From: Sunxiuqinia sp.
GTDB taxonomy: Bacteria; Bacteroidota; Bacteroidia; Bacteroidales; Prolixibacteraceae
Direction: 5' to 3'
Length of the DNA: 38,800 nt
Assembly: GCA_024635605.1 (NCBI GenBank)
Contig: JAGXIR010000195.1
Coordinates: forward strand, 1 to 38,800
Position numbers and translations under genes: made by a program. Below are positions 31,948-38,800 of the stretch, piece after piece (position 1 is the stretch's first letter; the number at the start of each line of letters is the position of its first letter). The notes under the pieces are model-generated. The model made no database searches and was not told the DNA's origin. It was given only the letters and a program-made list of their open reading frames with translations.

Positions 31948-33790
31948 TCCTTTTATTCTTTGCATCTTCCTTTTGCTTGTCTTCATCAATTAATTCCTTC
32001 TCGTATTGAATCATCGGCAACGCCCAGGCCTCCCGAACCTCAAAGTTAGAGCGAAGCTTCAGAATCTTTGGGAAATACATCACCTGCTCGGGCTGAATAC
32101 CTTCATCCAGGTTTCCGGTATCCCATACCCCATTGTTATTTCGGTCCAGAATCAGACGAATTTTAAACTTATCCGGCTTCAAATACGGAAATTCGATTTC
32201 GCTGTCTTCGGCAATCCGGATTTGCTGCAGGACTTTTTCCTTATCCGTATTTTCCAACAGCTGCACGATGCCGTAATCCGTCAATCCACTAATATTCAAT
32301 ATAATTTTAGCATAATAACTTTCTTCCTGTATCCCGATCCGCTGATTCAGCATGTTGTTCGGATGTCCGGAGAAATTGTAGGCAGCAGCCGAATCAACCT
32401 GAAACCGGTATTCTTCTTCAAACTCCCAAGGGTAGCGAATATAAAACTTTCGTGCCGACAAGGAATCCTGTACTATTTCAAACGTGCGTGCTTCTTCCAG
32501 CGTGTCTACTTTCTGGTACAGACTGATCATCGACCAGTCGAAAGACTTTAATGGTTCCGGAGCTTCCAGCACAATATCGCGGTAAACATCGAAACCGTTA
32601 CTTTTCAAGTTGTGTTTGAAGGCAATGTGTGGAATCGGCTCTGGTTGATCCTCTTCGTCTTTTTTTGCCCTCCGCCTGACTGTGGCTTCAGGTTTTGTAT
32701 AAACCAAATCCAGGGTATCGCTGGTCATCACCAGGTTTTGAAGACTGTCTGCCACCTGGTAACTGAGCTTCATTTGGAGGGTATCCGCACGAACCAACAC
32801 CGTGTCGGTTAGCCACAACATCAGTGAATCGCGTGTGACATTGTATTCGAGGTAATTCCAGTCATCGATCGTTGGCGTTGGCTGAAGGAGTTCAAGCCGA
32901 AAAGAATCACTTACTGACTCGGCAAAATAGAAACGGATCAGGTTGTCCCTTTCGCGCCTATAGTCATCCAGATATTGATCAAAAAACTCTTCTTCAAAAA
33001 GCATTAAAAAGAAGGGGGTTTCCAGTGCGTTTCTTCGCTTGTCCTTGATGTTGACGGTATCTTCTGAATTGAGTTCTGATTCGTAATCAGGCAAGACCAA
33101 ATCCTGCGGAATGACCACCGAATCAAAAAAAGCGATCTGCTCCAATTCCTGGTTATACGTCATCGTATTGTCGGCATCGAGCAGGGCATACAAGCGATAG
33201 CTTCCGTGAGCGATGTTGCTGATCACATAAAAACCTTCTTCATCGGTTTTCGCAATGTAGTCTGGCATGCTGTCCTTAAAAGCCTCCACTTCTTTCATGG
33301 AGTGAAGTACAACCACGGCGTCTTCAATCGGCTCCAGGTTTTTTGCATCTTTCACAAAGCCGCCAATCATCAGCGTGTCGAAGTCAGGTCCGGTACTGAA
33401 AGAAAAGCGAAAAGCCTCCAGCGGATTTTTCTCGTTATTATCAGCAATGGCATCCTTAAAATCGAGCGAATAGGTTTGATTCTCCTTTAGCTCATCGCCT
33501 AAATCAATCATCAGTGTCTTTGACTTTGTCCGGATCATCGGCGGCTTTTGCAAGGGAGGAGAAACTACCAAGGCTTCACGAAGCTGATCGCTAACCACGA
33601 ACTCATCGAAGGTGAGGCTAATTTCCGATCCTTGATAGTTTCGCCCGTTAAAATCGGGGATGGTTCGCACAACTACTGGCGGAATCGAATCCTTGACACC
33701 ACCGGTTGGCATTCCGGGGTTGGCACATGAAGTGGTGAAAACCAGGTATCCAACGTAAGCAAAAAAAAGTATGGGAAAGATTCTTTTCAT
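31907..33790 (-). CDS. Ig-like-domain lipoprotein (Bacteroidota CANPG type)
   Basis: I use ATG 33790 (627 residues) because the -7 box at 33807-33814 lies between it and the upstream ATG 33817. The signal peptide MKRIFPILFFAYVGYLVFTTSC ends in a lipobox, followed by the typical NPGMPTGGVKDSIPP and an N-terminal Ig-like domain (Big_5-like, SLTFDEFVV, FRFSFSTG) and carboxypeptidase-regulatory-like repeats (GGFVKDAKNLEPIEDAVVVL). It is a large outer-membrane or surface lipoprotein of unknown role, widespread in the phylum. The C-terminal tail is charged and Gln-rich and is encoded in the region overlapping the DUF3108 start. Confidence 0.86.
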   Translation of the reverse strand: MKRIFPILFFAYVGYLVFTTSCANPGMPTGGVKDSIPPVVVRTIPDFNGRNYQGSEISLTFDEFVVSDQLREALVVSPPLQKPPMIRTKSKTLMIDLGDELKENQTYSLDFKDAIADNNEKNPLEAFRFSFSTGPDFDTLMIGGFVKDAKNLEPIEDAVVVLHSMKEVEAFKDSMPDYIAKTDEEGFYVISNIAHGSYRLYALLDADNTMTYNQELEQIAFFDSVVIPQDLVLPDYESELNSEDTVNIKDKRRNALETPFFLMLFEEEFFDQYLDDYRRERDNLIRFYFAESVSDSFRLELLQPTPTIDDWNYLEYNVTRDSLMLWLTDTVLVRADTLQMKLSYQVADSLQNLVMTSDTLDLVYTKPEATVRRRAKKDEEDQPEPIPHIAFKHNLKSNGFDVYRDIVLEAPEPLKSFDWSMISLYQKVDTLEEARTFEIVQDSLSARKFYIRYPWEFEEEYRFQVDSAAAYNFSGHPNNMLNQRIGIQEESYYAKIILNISGLTDYGIVQLLENTDKEKVLQQIRIAEDSEIEFPYLKPDKFKIRLILDRNNNGVWDTGNLDEGIQPEQVMYFPKILKLRSNFEVREAWALPMIQYEKELIDEDKQKEDAKNKRNDTQSQRAGSRNF

Positions 33791-33806
33791 GTTTTCAACA
33801 TCCGTA

Positions 33807-33814
33807 CAAACATA
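33807..33814 (-). promoter_or_regulatory. -7 promoter element (TATGTTTG) of the Ig-like lipoprotein operon
   Basis: This exact TAnnTTTG on the minus strand lies 17 bases before ATG 33790. The operon continues into DUF3108 and the 97-residue gene. Confidence 0.65.
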
Positions 33815-33881
33815 CAAATTTCAGTTCGTTTTGCAGACTTCGTAATTCTTCCAACCAGCGTAAGCAAGCTTCGCCTAAACC

Positions 33882-35720
33882 TTACTCCACGGTAACTGAT
33901 TTAGCCAGATTCCGGGGTTGATCTACATCACATCCACGCGCTACGGCAATGTAATAAGCAAACAACTGGAGCGGAACCACCGTTAATAAGGCCGCCACCG
34001 CCGGATGTGACTCCGGTACTTCAAACAGATCATCGGCCATTTGACGCAATCCGTTATCGCCTTCGGTTACTACTGCGATAATGTTTCCCTTGCGGGCTTT
34101 CACTTCCTGAATGTTACTGACCACTTTCTCGTAATAGCTGTCTTTGGCTGATACAACCACCACCGGGAGATTATCGTCCACCAGGGCAATAGGACCGTGC
34201 TTCATTTCGCCGGCAGCATATCCTTCGGCATGAATATAAGAGATTTCCTTCAGTTTGAGTGCACCTTCCAACGCAACAGGGAACAAGTATCCCCGGCCGA
34301 GGTAAAGTGCATTGATTGCGTCTTTATATTTTTCGGCCACCGTCTTAATGTATGGATGGCCCAACAGGATGGTCTCCAGTTTTTCCGGGATAGCCAACAG
34401 TTCACCGATCAGCATTTCGTAAAACTCCTGATCAATTTCACCCCGTTCCTTCGCCAATTTAAAAGCCAGCAAGGTTAAAACTGTAACCTGGGCAGTAAAA
34501 GCTTTGGTTGATGCCACGCCTATTTCGGTACCGGCATGGGTATAAACACCGGCATCGGTTTCGCGGGCAATGCTCGAACCAACGACATTGCAAATGCCCA
34601 AAATTAAAGCTCCTTTTGATTTGGCCATCTTCAGGGCAGCCAGCGTGTCGGCTGTTTCGCCACTCTGACTTATGGCAATCACGACGTCTCCTTCGCGAAT
34701 GATCGGTTTGCGATAACGAAATTCCGAAGCGTACTCGACTTCGACAGGCACACGTGCATATTCTTCAATCAGGTATTCGGCTACCAAAGCGGCATGCCAC
34801 GAGGTTCCGCAACCAATAATGATGATTCGGTTGGCAGCAACAATTTTAGGAAAAACATCGATCAATCCCCCCAGCACAATATCGTTTTGGTTGGGCCTGA
34901 TTCGTCCGCGATAAGTGTCGGAAATGGTTTTGGGCTGCTCAAAAATCTCTTTCAGCATGAAGTGCTCAAAATCACCCTTGTCCAAATCACCAATGCTTAG
35001 ATCGACTTTCGTGATTTTGAAGTTGGCCGGAATGTTCTGTACCGTTTTCAGGGTCAGGCTGTTTTTTTCCACGATTGCTACATCGCCATCATTCAAATAA
35101 ATCACGCTATCCGTATATTCTACAATCGGGCTGGCATCCGATGCCAAAAAGTACTCTCCCTCACCAATGCCAATCACCAGCGGGCTACCCATACGGGCGG
35201 CGATCATCCGGTCGCGTTCGGCCTTGCAAATCACTACAATTCCGTAGGCACCAACCACCTTCGACAGTGCCAGGCGAACTGCTGTTTCAGCATCTTCAAC
35301 CTCCTCCATCAGGTAAAAGTATTCCACCAAATTGGCCAGCACTTCGGTATCGGTGTCTGATTGGAACTCAAAACCTTTGGCTGTTAAATCTTTTTTCAAG
35401 CGGGCATAATTCTCGATAATGCCGTTGTGAACCAGTACAAAATTGCCATGCATGGATTGGTGAGGATGTGCATTCACATCGTTTGGCTCACCATGTGTAG
35501 CCCAGCGGGTATGTCCTATGCCCAGGTGTCCTTGAATGTTTTTGTCAGAGACAAAAGCTTCCAACTCGCTTACTTTCCCTTTTCGCTTATACACGTTCAG
35601 AGAGCTGTTATAAATAGCAATACCGGCGGAATCATATCCCCGGTATTCTAATCGTTGTAATCCCTTGAGCAGGATTGGATATACATCTTTATCGCCGATA
35701 TAGCCTACTATTCCGCACAT
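33882..35720 (-). CDS. glmS: Glutamine-fructose-6-phosphate aminotransferase (isomerising)
   Basis: The 612-residue GlmS makes glucosamine-6-phosphate from fructose-6-phosphate and glutamine, the entry to peptidoglycan and LPS amino sugars. The N-terminal Ntn amidotransferase starts MCGIVGYIG with nucleophile Cys2 and has GIGHTRWATHGEP; two SIS domains follow (GCGTSWHAALVAEYLIEEYA, AISQSGETADTLAAL), ending with the conserved NLAKSVTVE tail. It is the last gene of the operon starch-synthase-like, DUF4270, glmS, 39 bases after DUF4270. No glmS ribozyme is seen in the leader. Confidence 0.97.
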   Translation of the reverse strand: MCGIVGYIGDKDVYPILLKGLQRLEYRGYDSAGIAIYNSSLNVYKRKGKVSELEAFVSDKNIQGHLGIGHTRWATHGEPNDVNAHPHQSMHGNFVLVHNGIIENYARLKKDLTAKGFEFQSDTDTEVLANLVEYFYLMEEVEDAETAVRLALSKVVGAYGIVVICKAERDRMIAARMGSPLVIGIGEGEYFLASDASPIVEYTDSVIYLNDGDVAIVEKNSLTLKTVQNIPANFKITKVDLSIGDLDKGDFEHFMLKEIFEQPKTISDTYRGRIRPNQNDIVLGGLIDVFPKIVAANRIIIIGCGTSWHAALVAEYLIEEYARVPVEVEYASEFRYRKPIIREGDVVIAISQSGETADTLAALKMAKSKGALILGICNVVGSSIARETDAGVYTHAGTEIGVASTKAFTAQVTVLTLLAFKLAKERGEIDQEFYEMLIGELLAIPEKLETILLGHPYIKTVAEKYKDAINALYLGRGYLFPVALEGALKLKEISYIHAEGYAAGEMKHGPIALVDDNLPVVVVSAKDSYYEKVVSNIQEVKARKGNIIAVVTEGDNGLRQMADDLFEVPESHPAVAALLTVVPLQLFAYYIAVARGCDVDQPRNLAKSVTVE

Positions 35721-35759
35721 AATTTATGCTGATTTTAAAAGTGGAACGAACTGTTTGCG

Positions 35760-37130
35760 TTAGTCCAATTTAGTATAAGTCACTTCCAGACGAATTCCGA
35801 CATGGCTGGATGCTCCTTTCAGAACGACGCGCCGGGCTCTTTCATTCCGAAAGGAAGGCCCCAGGTAAAATCCGTAATTCTCCAGTTCACCATCAATAAG
35901 ATTCTGCAAATGATGGGTAATATTGAAGGTGTAAGTCGCACTGGTCGGATTGTAACGTCCACCATACAGACTGGATGAAAGGGAGAAATCCGCTGGCAAA
36001 TATTCTTTCTCTTTTTCATCAATTTTATCAATGCCCGTAAGTATCAATCCGGCTGGAATCCTATATTGGCGGTAGTCCGATGCCACGGTGTCCACCTGGA
36101 ATACCAAGGCGGCCTTGTTAATGATGATATTGCTGTCGCCGGAAACAGAATCTCTCCAGTTATCTAAAGTTGGAATATCGATCTTTGCCCTCAGTCCTCC
36201 CATGGTTTGAAGATAAATTAAACTGTCGGGCGATTCGGGATGTTCCACCAACTGATCAGCAAACTCAGTCGTTGAATAATCATGCCTAAAGCTACTAATC
36301 CGAGCAGAATTGGCGTTGATTCGGTAAACGAATTGAAGCGAGTCAGTAACTAAGGTATCGGTCACTTTTGTGTAGTGCATGGTCAGATTTGAACCCGTGG
36401 CCAGGGTGAACAAACTCATCAAGGCTCCACCACTGCTTAAATCCTGCGACTCCACGTAAAGGCCTTTGAAGAAATTCACAAAAGCGTCGTTGTTCACCAT
36501 ATCCAGCGAGTCGGCCTGAAAAAGCTTTTCGGCCACACTGTTATCCAGTTTAATGGCTAGTTCCTGGATCAATGTATCGGTTGCTGTAGAATCCATGCGG
36601 AAGACTGGATAATAATCCAATTCGCCGATTGGTGTTGGATCGGCCAGCGCCTTCAGATCCACATCCTGGTAATAGGGATAGTCACCCGAGCCAGTGGCAG
36701 CAATTGTGTCCAGAAAAATATCTTCGACTAGCTCGTACACTTTCAGTGACTGCATGGTGGTGGTATCGCCATATATTTCTTTATAGAGCAGGTACAGAAC
36801 CAAGGAATCTACCTGGATAGTTTCATCAAAATTTGGATAACCGGGTAAACGAACATGAAAAGCCACATCAGCCGTTGTTTTCCCAAAAACGGGATCATTG
36901 AATGTTCCAAACAAATTAAAATTTGGCTCGTCGGTCTTGAGCGGTCCATCTATTTCAGTATAAGCTGCAATCGACTCTTTTTCAATTGACTGCCCGACTG
37001 TTTTCAGATCCGATCCCGGCAGCAATTCCATTCCGGTACTGTTCGGATCTTCTCCACAATTCCAGAGCATAAAAGCCAATAAGGTAAAAACTATCGCTAG
37101 TTTTCCCGATTTTTCTAGTTTTCTTTTCAC
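35760..37130 (-). CDS. DUF4270 lipoprotein
   Basis: The 456-residue lipoprotein has the signal KLAIVFTLLAFMLWNC and then the DUF4270 pattern: GMELLPGSDL, FNLFGTFNDPVFGKTTADVA, a beta-rich middle, NITHHLQNLIDGELENYGFYLGP near the end and a final VGIRLEVTYTKLD strand. DUF4270 proteins are found only in Bacteroidota, usually between a starch-synthase-like gene and glmS as here; function unknown, probably outer-membrane located. It lies 32 bases after the starch-synthase-like gene and 39 before glmS. Confidence 0.93.
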   Translation of the reverse strand: MKRKLEKSGKLAIVFTLLAFMLWNCGEDPNSTGMELLPGSDLKTVGQSIEKESIAAYTEIDGPLKTDEPNFNLFGTFNDPVFGKTTADVAFHVRLPGYPNFDETIQVDSLVLYLLYKEIYGDTTTMQSLKVYELVEDIFLDTIAATGSGDYPYYQDVDLKALADPTPIGELDYYPVFRMDSTATDTLIQELAIKLDNSVAEKLFQADSLDMVNNDAFVNFFKGLYVESQDLSSGGALMSLFTLATGSNLTMHYTKVTDTLVTDSLQFVYRINANSARISSFRHDYSTTEFADQLVEHPESPDSLIYLQTMGGLRAKIDIPTLDNWRDSVSGDSNIIINKAALVFQVDTVASDYRQYRIPAGLILTGIDKIDEKEKEYLPADFSLSSSLYGGRYNPTSATYTFNITHHLQNLIDGELENYGFYLGPSFRNERARRVVLKGASSHVGIRLEVTYTKLD

Positions 37131-37162
37131 GTAAATATTGTTTTTTTTAGTCTATTCACACC

Positions 37163-37966
37163 TTACATCACCCGTTCGTACAAATCGTTGTAGGCATCAA
37201 TGTAAGTTTCCTCCGACTGATAATTTAAAAATAATTTTTCCTTGGCCTGAATATACGCAGCCAAATCCGGGTTGATCTGCTCACTGCCTTGAATGACAGC
37301 ATCGGCATATTCAATCGCGATTTTACTCATATTTTCATAGGTCGGTTCATTCAAAAGTTTTAAATCATCTTCAGTAACACCTTCCAACATCGCATTACGC
37401 ATTGTATTAGGACTCAACGAACTTTTAAAGTTTTCATTGTATAATGAATAGATCACTTTTGAATTGGCAAACAAGGGGTCATTACGATACGCCCTTTTGA
37501 TATAAAGTGGAACAAGTGAGGCTAACCAACCATGACAATGAATCAAATCAGGAGCCCAACGGAGTTTAATCACCGTTTCCAGAACTCCGCGTGCAAAAAA
37601 CACCGCACGTTCATCATTGTCTTCAAATTCTTTTCCCTTTTTATCTCTCAAAATCTCCTTTCGATGGAAATAATCTTCATTGTCAATAAAATAAACCTGC
37701 ATACGGGCAGCCTGAATGGAGGCCACCTTGATGATTAACGGGTGATCGGCATCGCTAATAACCAGGTTCATCCCGGATAAACGAATCACCTCATGCAATT
37801 GATTTCGGCGTTCATTCACATTACCATATCGCGGCATAAACGTCCTGATCTCACGGCCTTTCTCCTGAATGCCTTGGGGTAAAAACCTCGATTTAACCGA
37901 CATTTCTGATTCTGGAAGGTAAGGTGTAATTTCCTGAGAGATAAATAATACTCTTTTCTTTTCCAT
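37163..37966 (-). CDS. Truncated starch/glycogen-synthase-like protein (GT5 N-terminal domain only)
   Basis: The 267-residue protein covers only the N-terminal Rossmann half of GT5 glycogen synthase: KRVLFISQEITPYLPE, LPQGIQEKGREIRTFMPRYG, WAPDLIHCHGWLASLVPLYIK, KVIYSLYNENF, ADAVIQGSE. The usual KxGGL ADP-glucose motif near residue 15-20 is replaced by ESEMSVKSRF, and the whole C-terminal nucleotide-sugar domain is missing, so synthase activity is unlikely. The gene is full length for this Bacteroidota-specific subfamily, not a truncated pseudogene. It is the first gene of the operon with DUF4270 and glmS, and divergent from panC. Confidence 0.87.
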   Translation of the reverse strand: MEKKRVLFISQEITPYLPESEMSVKSRFLPQGIQEKGREIRTFMPRYGNVNERRNQLHEVIRLSGMNLVISDADHPLIIKVASIQAARMQVYFIDNEDYFHRKEILRDKKGKEFEDNDERAVFFARGVLETVIKLRWAPDLIHCHGWLASLVPLYIKRAYRNDPLFANSKVIYSLYNENFKSSLSPNTMRNAMLEGVTEDDLKLLNEPTYENMSKIAIEYADAVIQGSEQINPDLAAYIQAKEKLFLNYQSEETYIDAYNDLYERVM

Positions 37967-37991
37967 TGAAAAATAGCTGAATTTGAATATG

Positions 37992-37999
37992 CAAAATTA
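37992..37999 (-). promoter_or_regulatory. -7 promoter element (TAATTTTG) of the starch-synthase-like/DUF4270/glmS operon
   Basis: This exact TAnnTTTG on the minus strand is 26 bases before the ATG at 37966. Confidence 0.65.
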
Positions 38000-38120
38000 G
38001 TAAAAATATCGCGAATATTCAATTTTAGGCTGTTACGGGTATCTTAAAAAAACTTAAGAAGTCAGACTGCTGTTTGTTTTGAATTATTTATTTACTTTGC
38101 ACCTCTAATTTTTGTCCTGC

Positions 38121-38800
38121 ATGCTGGTAATAAAGGAAATAACAGAATTACAAAAACTGATTGAGCGGAAGAAGAAAGAAGGAAAAACCATTGGTTTTGT
38201 GCCCACCATGGGAGCGTTACATCCGGGGCACATATCGCTGGTTGAAAGCGCTGGGCAACAGGCTGACTACGTCGTGGTTAGCATCTTTGTCAACCCCACT
38301 CAATTCAATGATAAAAAAGATTTAATTAATTATCCGAGAACACTGAATCAGGATCTTGACTTGCTGGATAAAACACCCTGCCAACTGGTGTTTGCTCCTG
38401 AAGTGGAAACCATGTACCCGGAACCAGATACCCGCCAGTTCAACTTTGGCGAACTGGAACAGGCAATGGAAGGACAGTTTCGGCCCGGACATTTTAATGG
38501 CGTAGCACAAGTCGTTAGTAACCTGTTTGTTATGGTAAAACCCGACAAAACTTTTTTTGGGTTGAAAGATTTTCAACAGTTAGTTATTATAAAAGCTCTG
38601 GTAAAACAGTTAAATTTGCCAGTCGAAATTGTGGCTTGCCCAACCATGCGCGAACATGACGGACTGGCCATGAGCTCGCGCAACCAACGGCTAACCAGCG
38701 AACAACGGAACCATGCGACACACATTTACCAAACGCTGACAGCCGCACGGAACAAAGCCGGAGAGATGAGCGTAAAAGACCTTAAAAAGTGGGTCATTGA
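38121..38800 (+). CDS. panC: Pantoate-beta-alanine ligase (partial at window end)
   Basis: The frame opens at ATG 38121 and is still open at the last base; about 226 residues are present of the usual 280. The enzyme joins pantoate and beta-alanine with ATP to make pantothenate. Seen: the nucleotidyl-transferase HxGH motif in FVPTMGALHPGHISLV, VVVSIFVNPTQFNDKKDL, VFAPEVETMYP, FRPGHFNGVAQVVSNLF, KTFFGLKDFQQL and the SSRNQRL loop. It is divergent from the starch-synthase-like operon; a near-consensus TTACTTTG lies in the gap (38093-38100). It leads into the same pathway as coaX. Confidence 0.96.
   Translation, partial: MLVIKEITELQKLIERKKKEGKTIGFVPTMGALHPGHISLVESAGQQADYVVVSIFVNPTQFNDKKDLINYPRTLNQDLDLLDKTPCQLVFAPEVETMYPEPDTRQFNFGELEQAMEGQFRPGHFNGVAQVVSNLFVMVKPDKTFFGLKDFQQLVIIKALVKQLNLPVEIVACPTMREHDGLAMSSRNQRLTSEQRNHATHIYQTLTAARNKAGEMSVKDLKKWVI

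Noticed and set aside
33882-35760. glmS ribozyme or riboswitch upstream of glmS
   Set aside because: Only 39 bases separate glmS from the upstream gene and they show no ribozyme core.
1-38800. CRISPR arrays, insertion sequences, tRNA or rRNA genes
   Set aside because: I found no regular spaced repeats, transposase frames, terminal inverted repeats with target duplications, or recognisable tRNA arms anywhere in the window.

Overview
The window comes from the chromosome of a Bacteroidota bacterium. A marine or anaerobic relative of the Marinilabiliales/Prolixibacteraceae is my inference from gene content, not something the sequence proves. The signs are: many exact copies of the Bacteroidota promoter element TAnnTTTG just upstream of genes and almost no strong Shine-Dalgarno sequences; families largely typical of the phylum (DUF4270 lipoprotein, Ig-like lipoprotein with the CANPG..PTGG start, carboxypeptidase-regulatory TonB receptor, DUF2807 lipoproteins, short starch-synthase-like protein beside panC); and a mostly single-copy housekeeping gene set. 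I see no rRNA, tRNA, CRISPR array, insertion sequence or prophage.

Layout. 1-2955: the 3' end of DNA primase (dnaG), a flavin-binding PNPOx/Nim-like protein, a translationally coupled small-protein/nucleotidyltransferase pair, and an extended SDR. 3008-5477: a sugar-uptake operon (MFS sugar transporter, then ROK glucokinase). 5679-8519: an alpha-L-fucosidase (GH29) followed by the PPDK regulatory protein. 8670-9347: an acidic protein of unknown family. 9507-14117: an osmoadaptation block with a YedF-like DsrE protein, an orphan betaine-binding lipoprotein, a tandem universal stress protein, a BCCT betaine/choline transporter and the MscL emergency valve. 14311-15152: a SPOR lipoprotein and a degenerate GIY-YIG protein. 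15611-18448: a PA14-containing GH31 glycosidase. 18602-20938: a membrane-anchored receiver protein, coaX and a DUF2807 lipoprotein. 21154-26024: a Tat-exported Gfo/Idh/MocA oxidoreductase, a TauE/SafE-methyltransferase pair, a YXWGXW-repeat protein and dusB-DUF1232. 26096-26410: decayed remains of a TonB receptor. 26429-30347: a membrane coiled-coil protein, an intact TonB receptor and a His-rich small membrane/secreted protein. 30423-33790: DUF3859, then the Ig-like lipoprotein-DUF3108-small protein operon. 33882-38800: the starch-synthase-like-DUF4270-glmS operon, divergent from panC, which runs off the window.

How they work together. The clearest functional unit is the BCCT-USP-OpuAC operon, with mscL just upstream on the same strand but behind its own terminator. 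It combines uptake of compatible solutes, stress response and solute release, and is unusual because the ABC-type binding protein has no ABC permease or ATPase beside it. CoaX and PanC are two separate pieces of CoA synthesis. GlmS supplies glucosamine-6-phosphate for the envelope. Two orphan glycosidases (GH29, GH31), a sugar importer with glucokinase, and a Gfo/Idh/MocA oxidoreductase point to scavenging of plant or algal glycans, without a SusC/SusD polysaccharide-utilisation locus in view.
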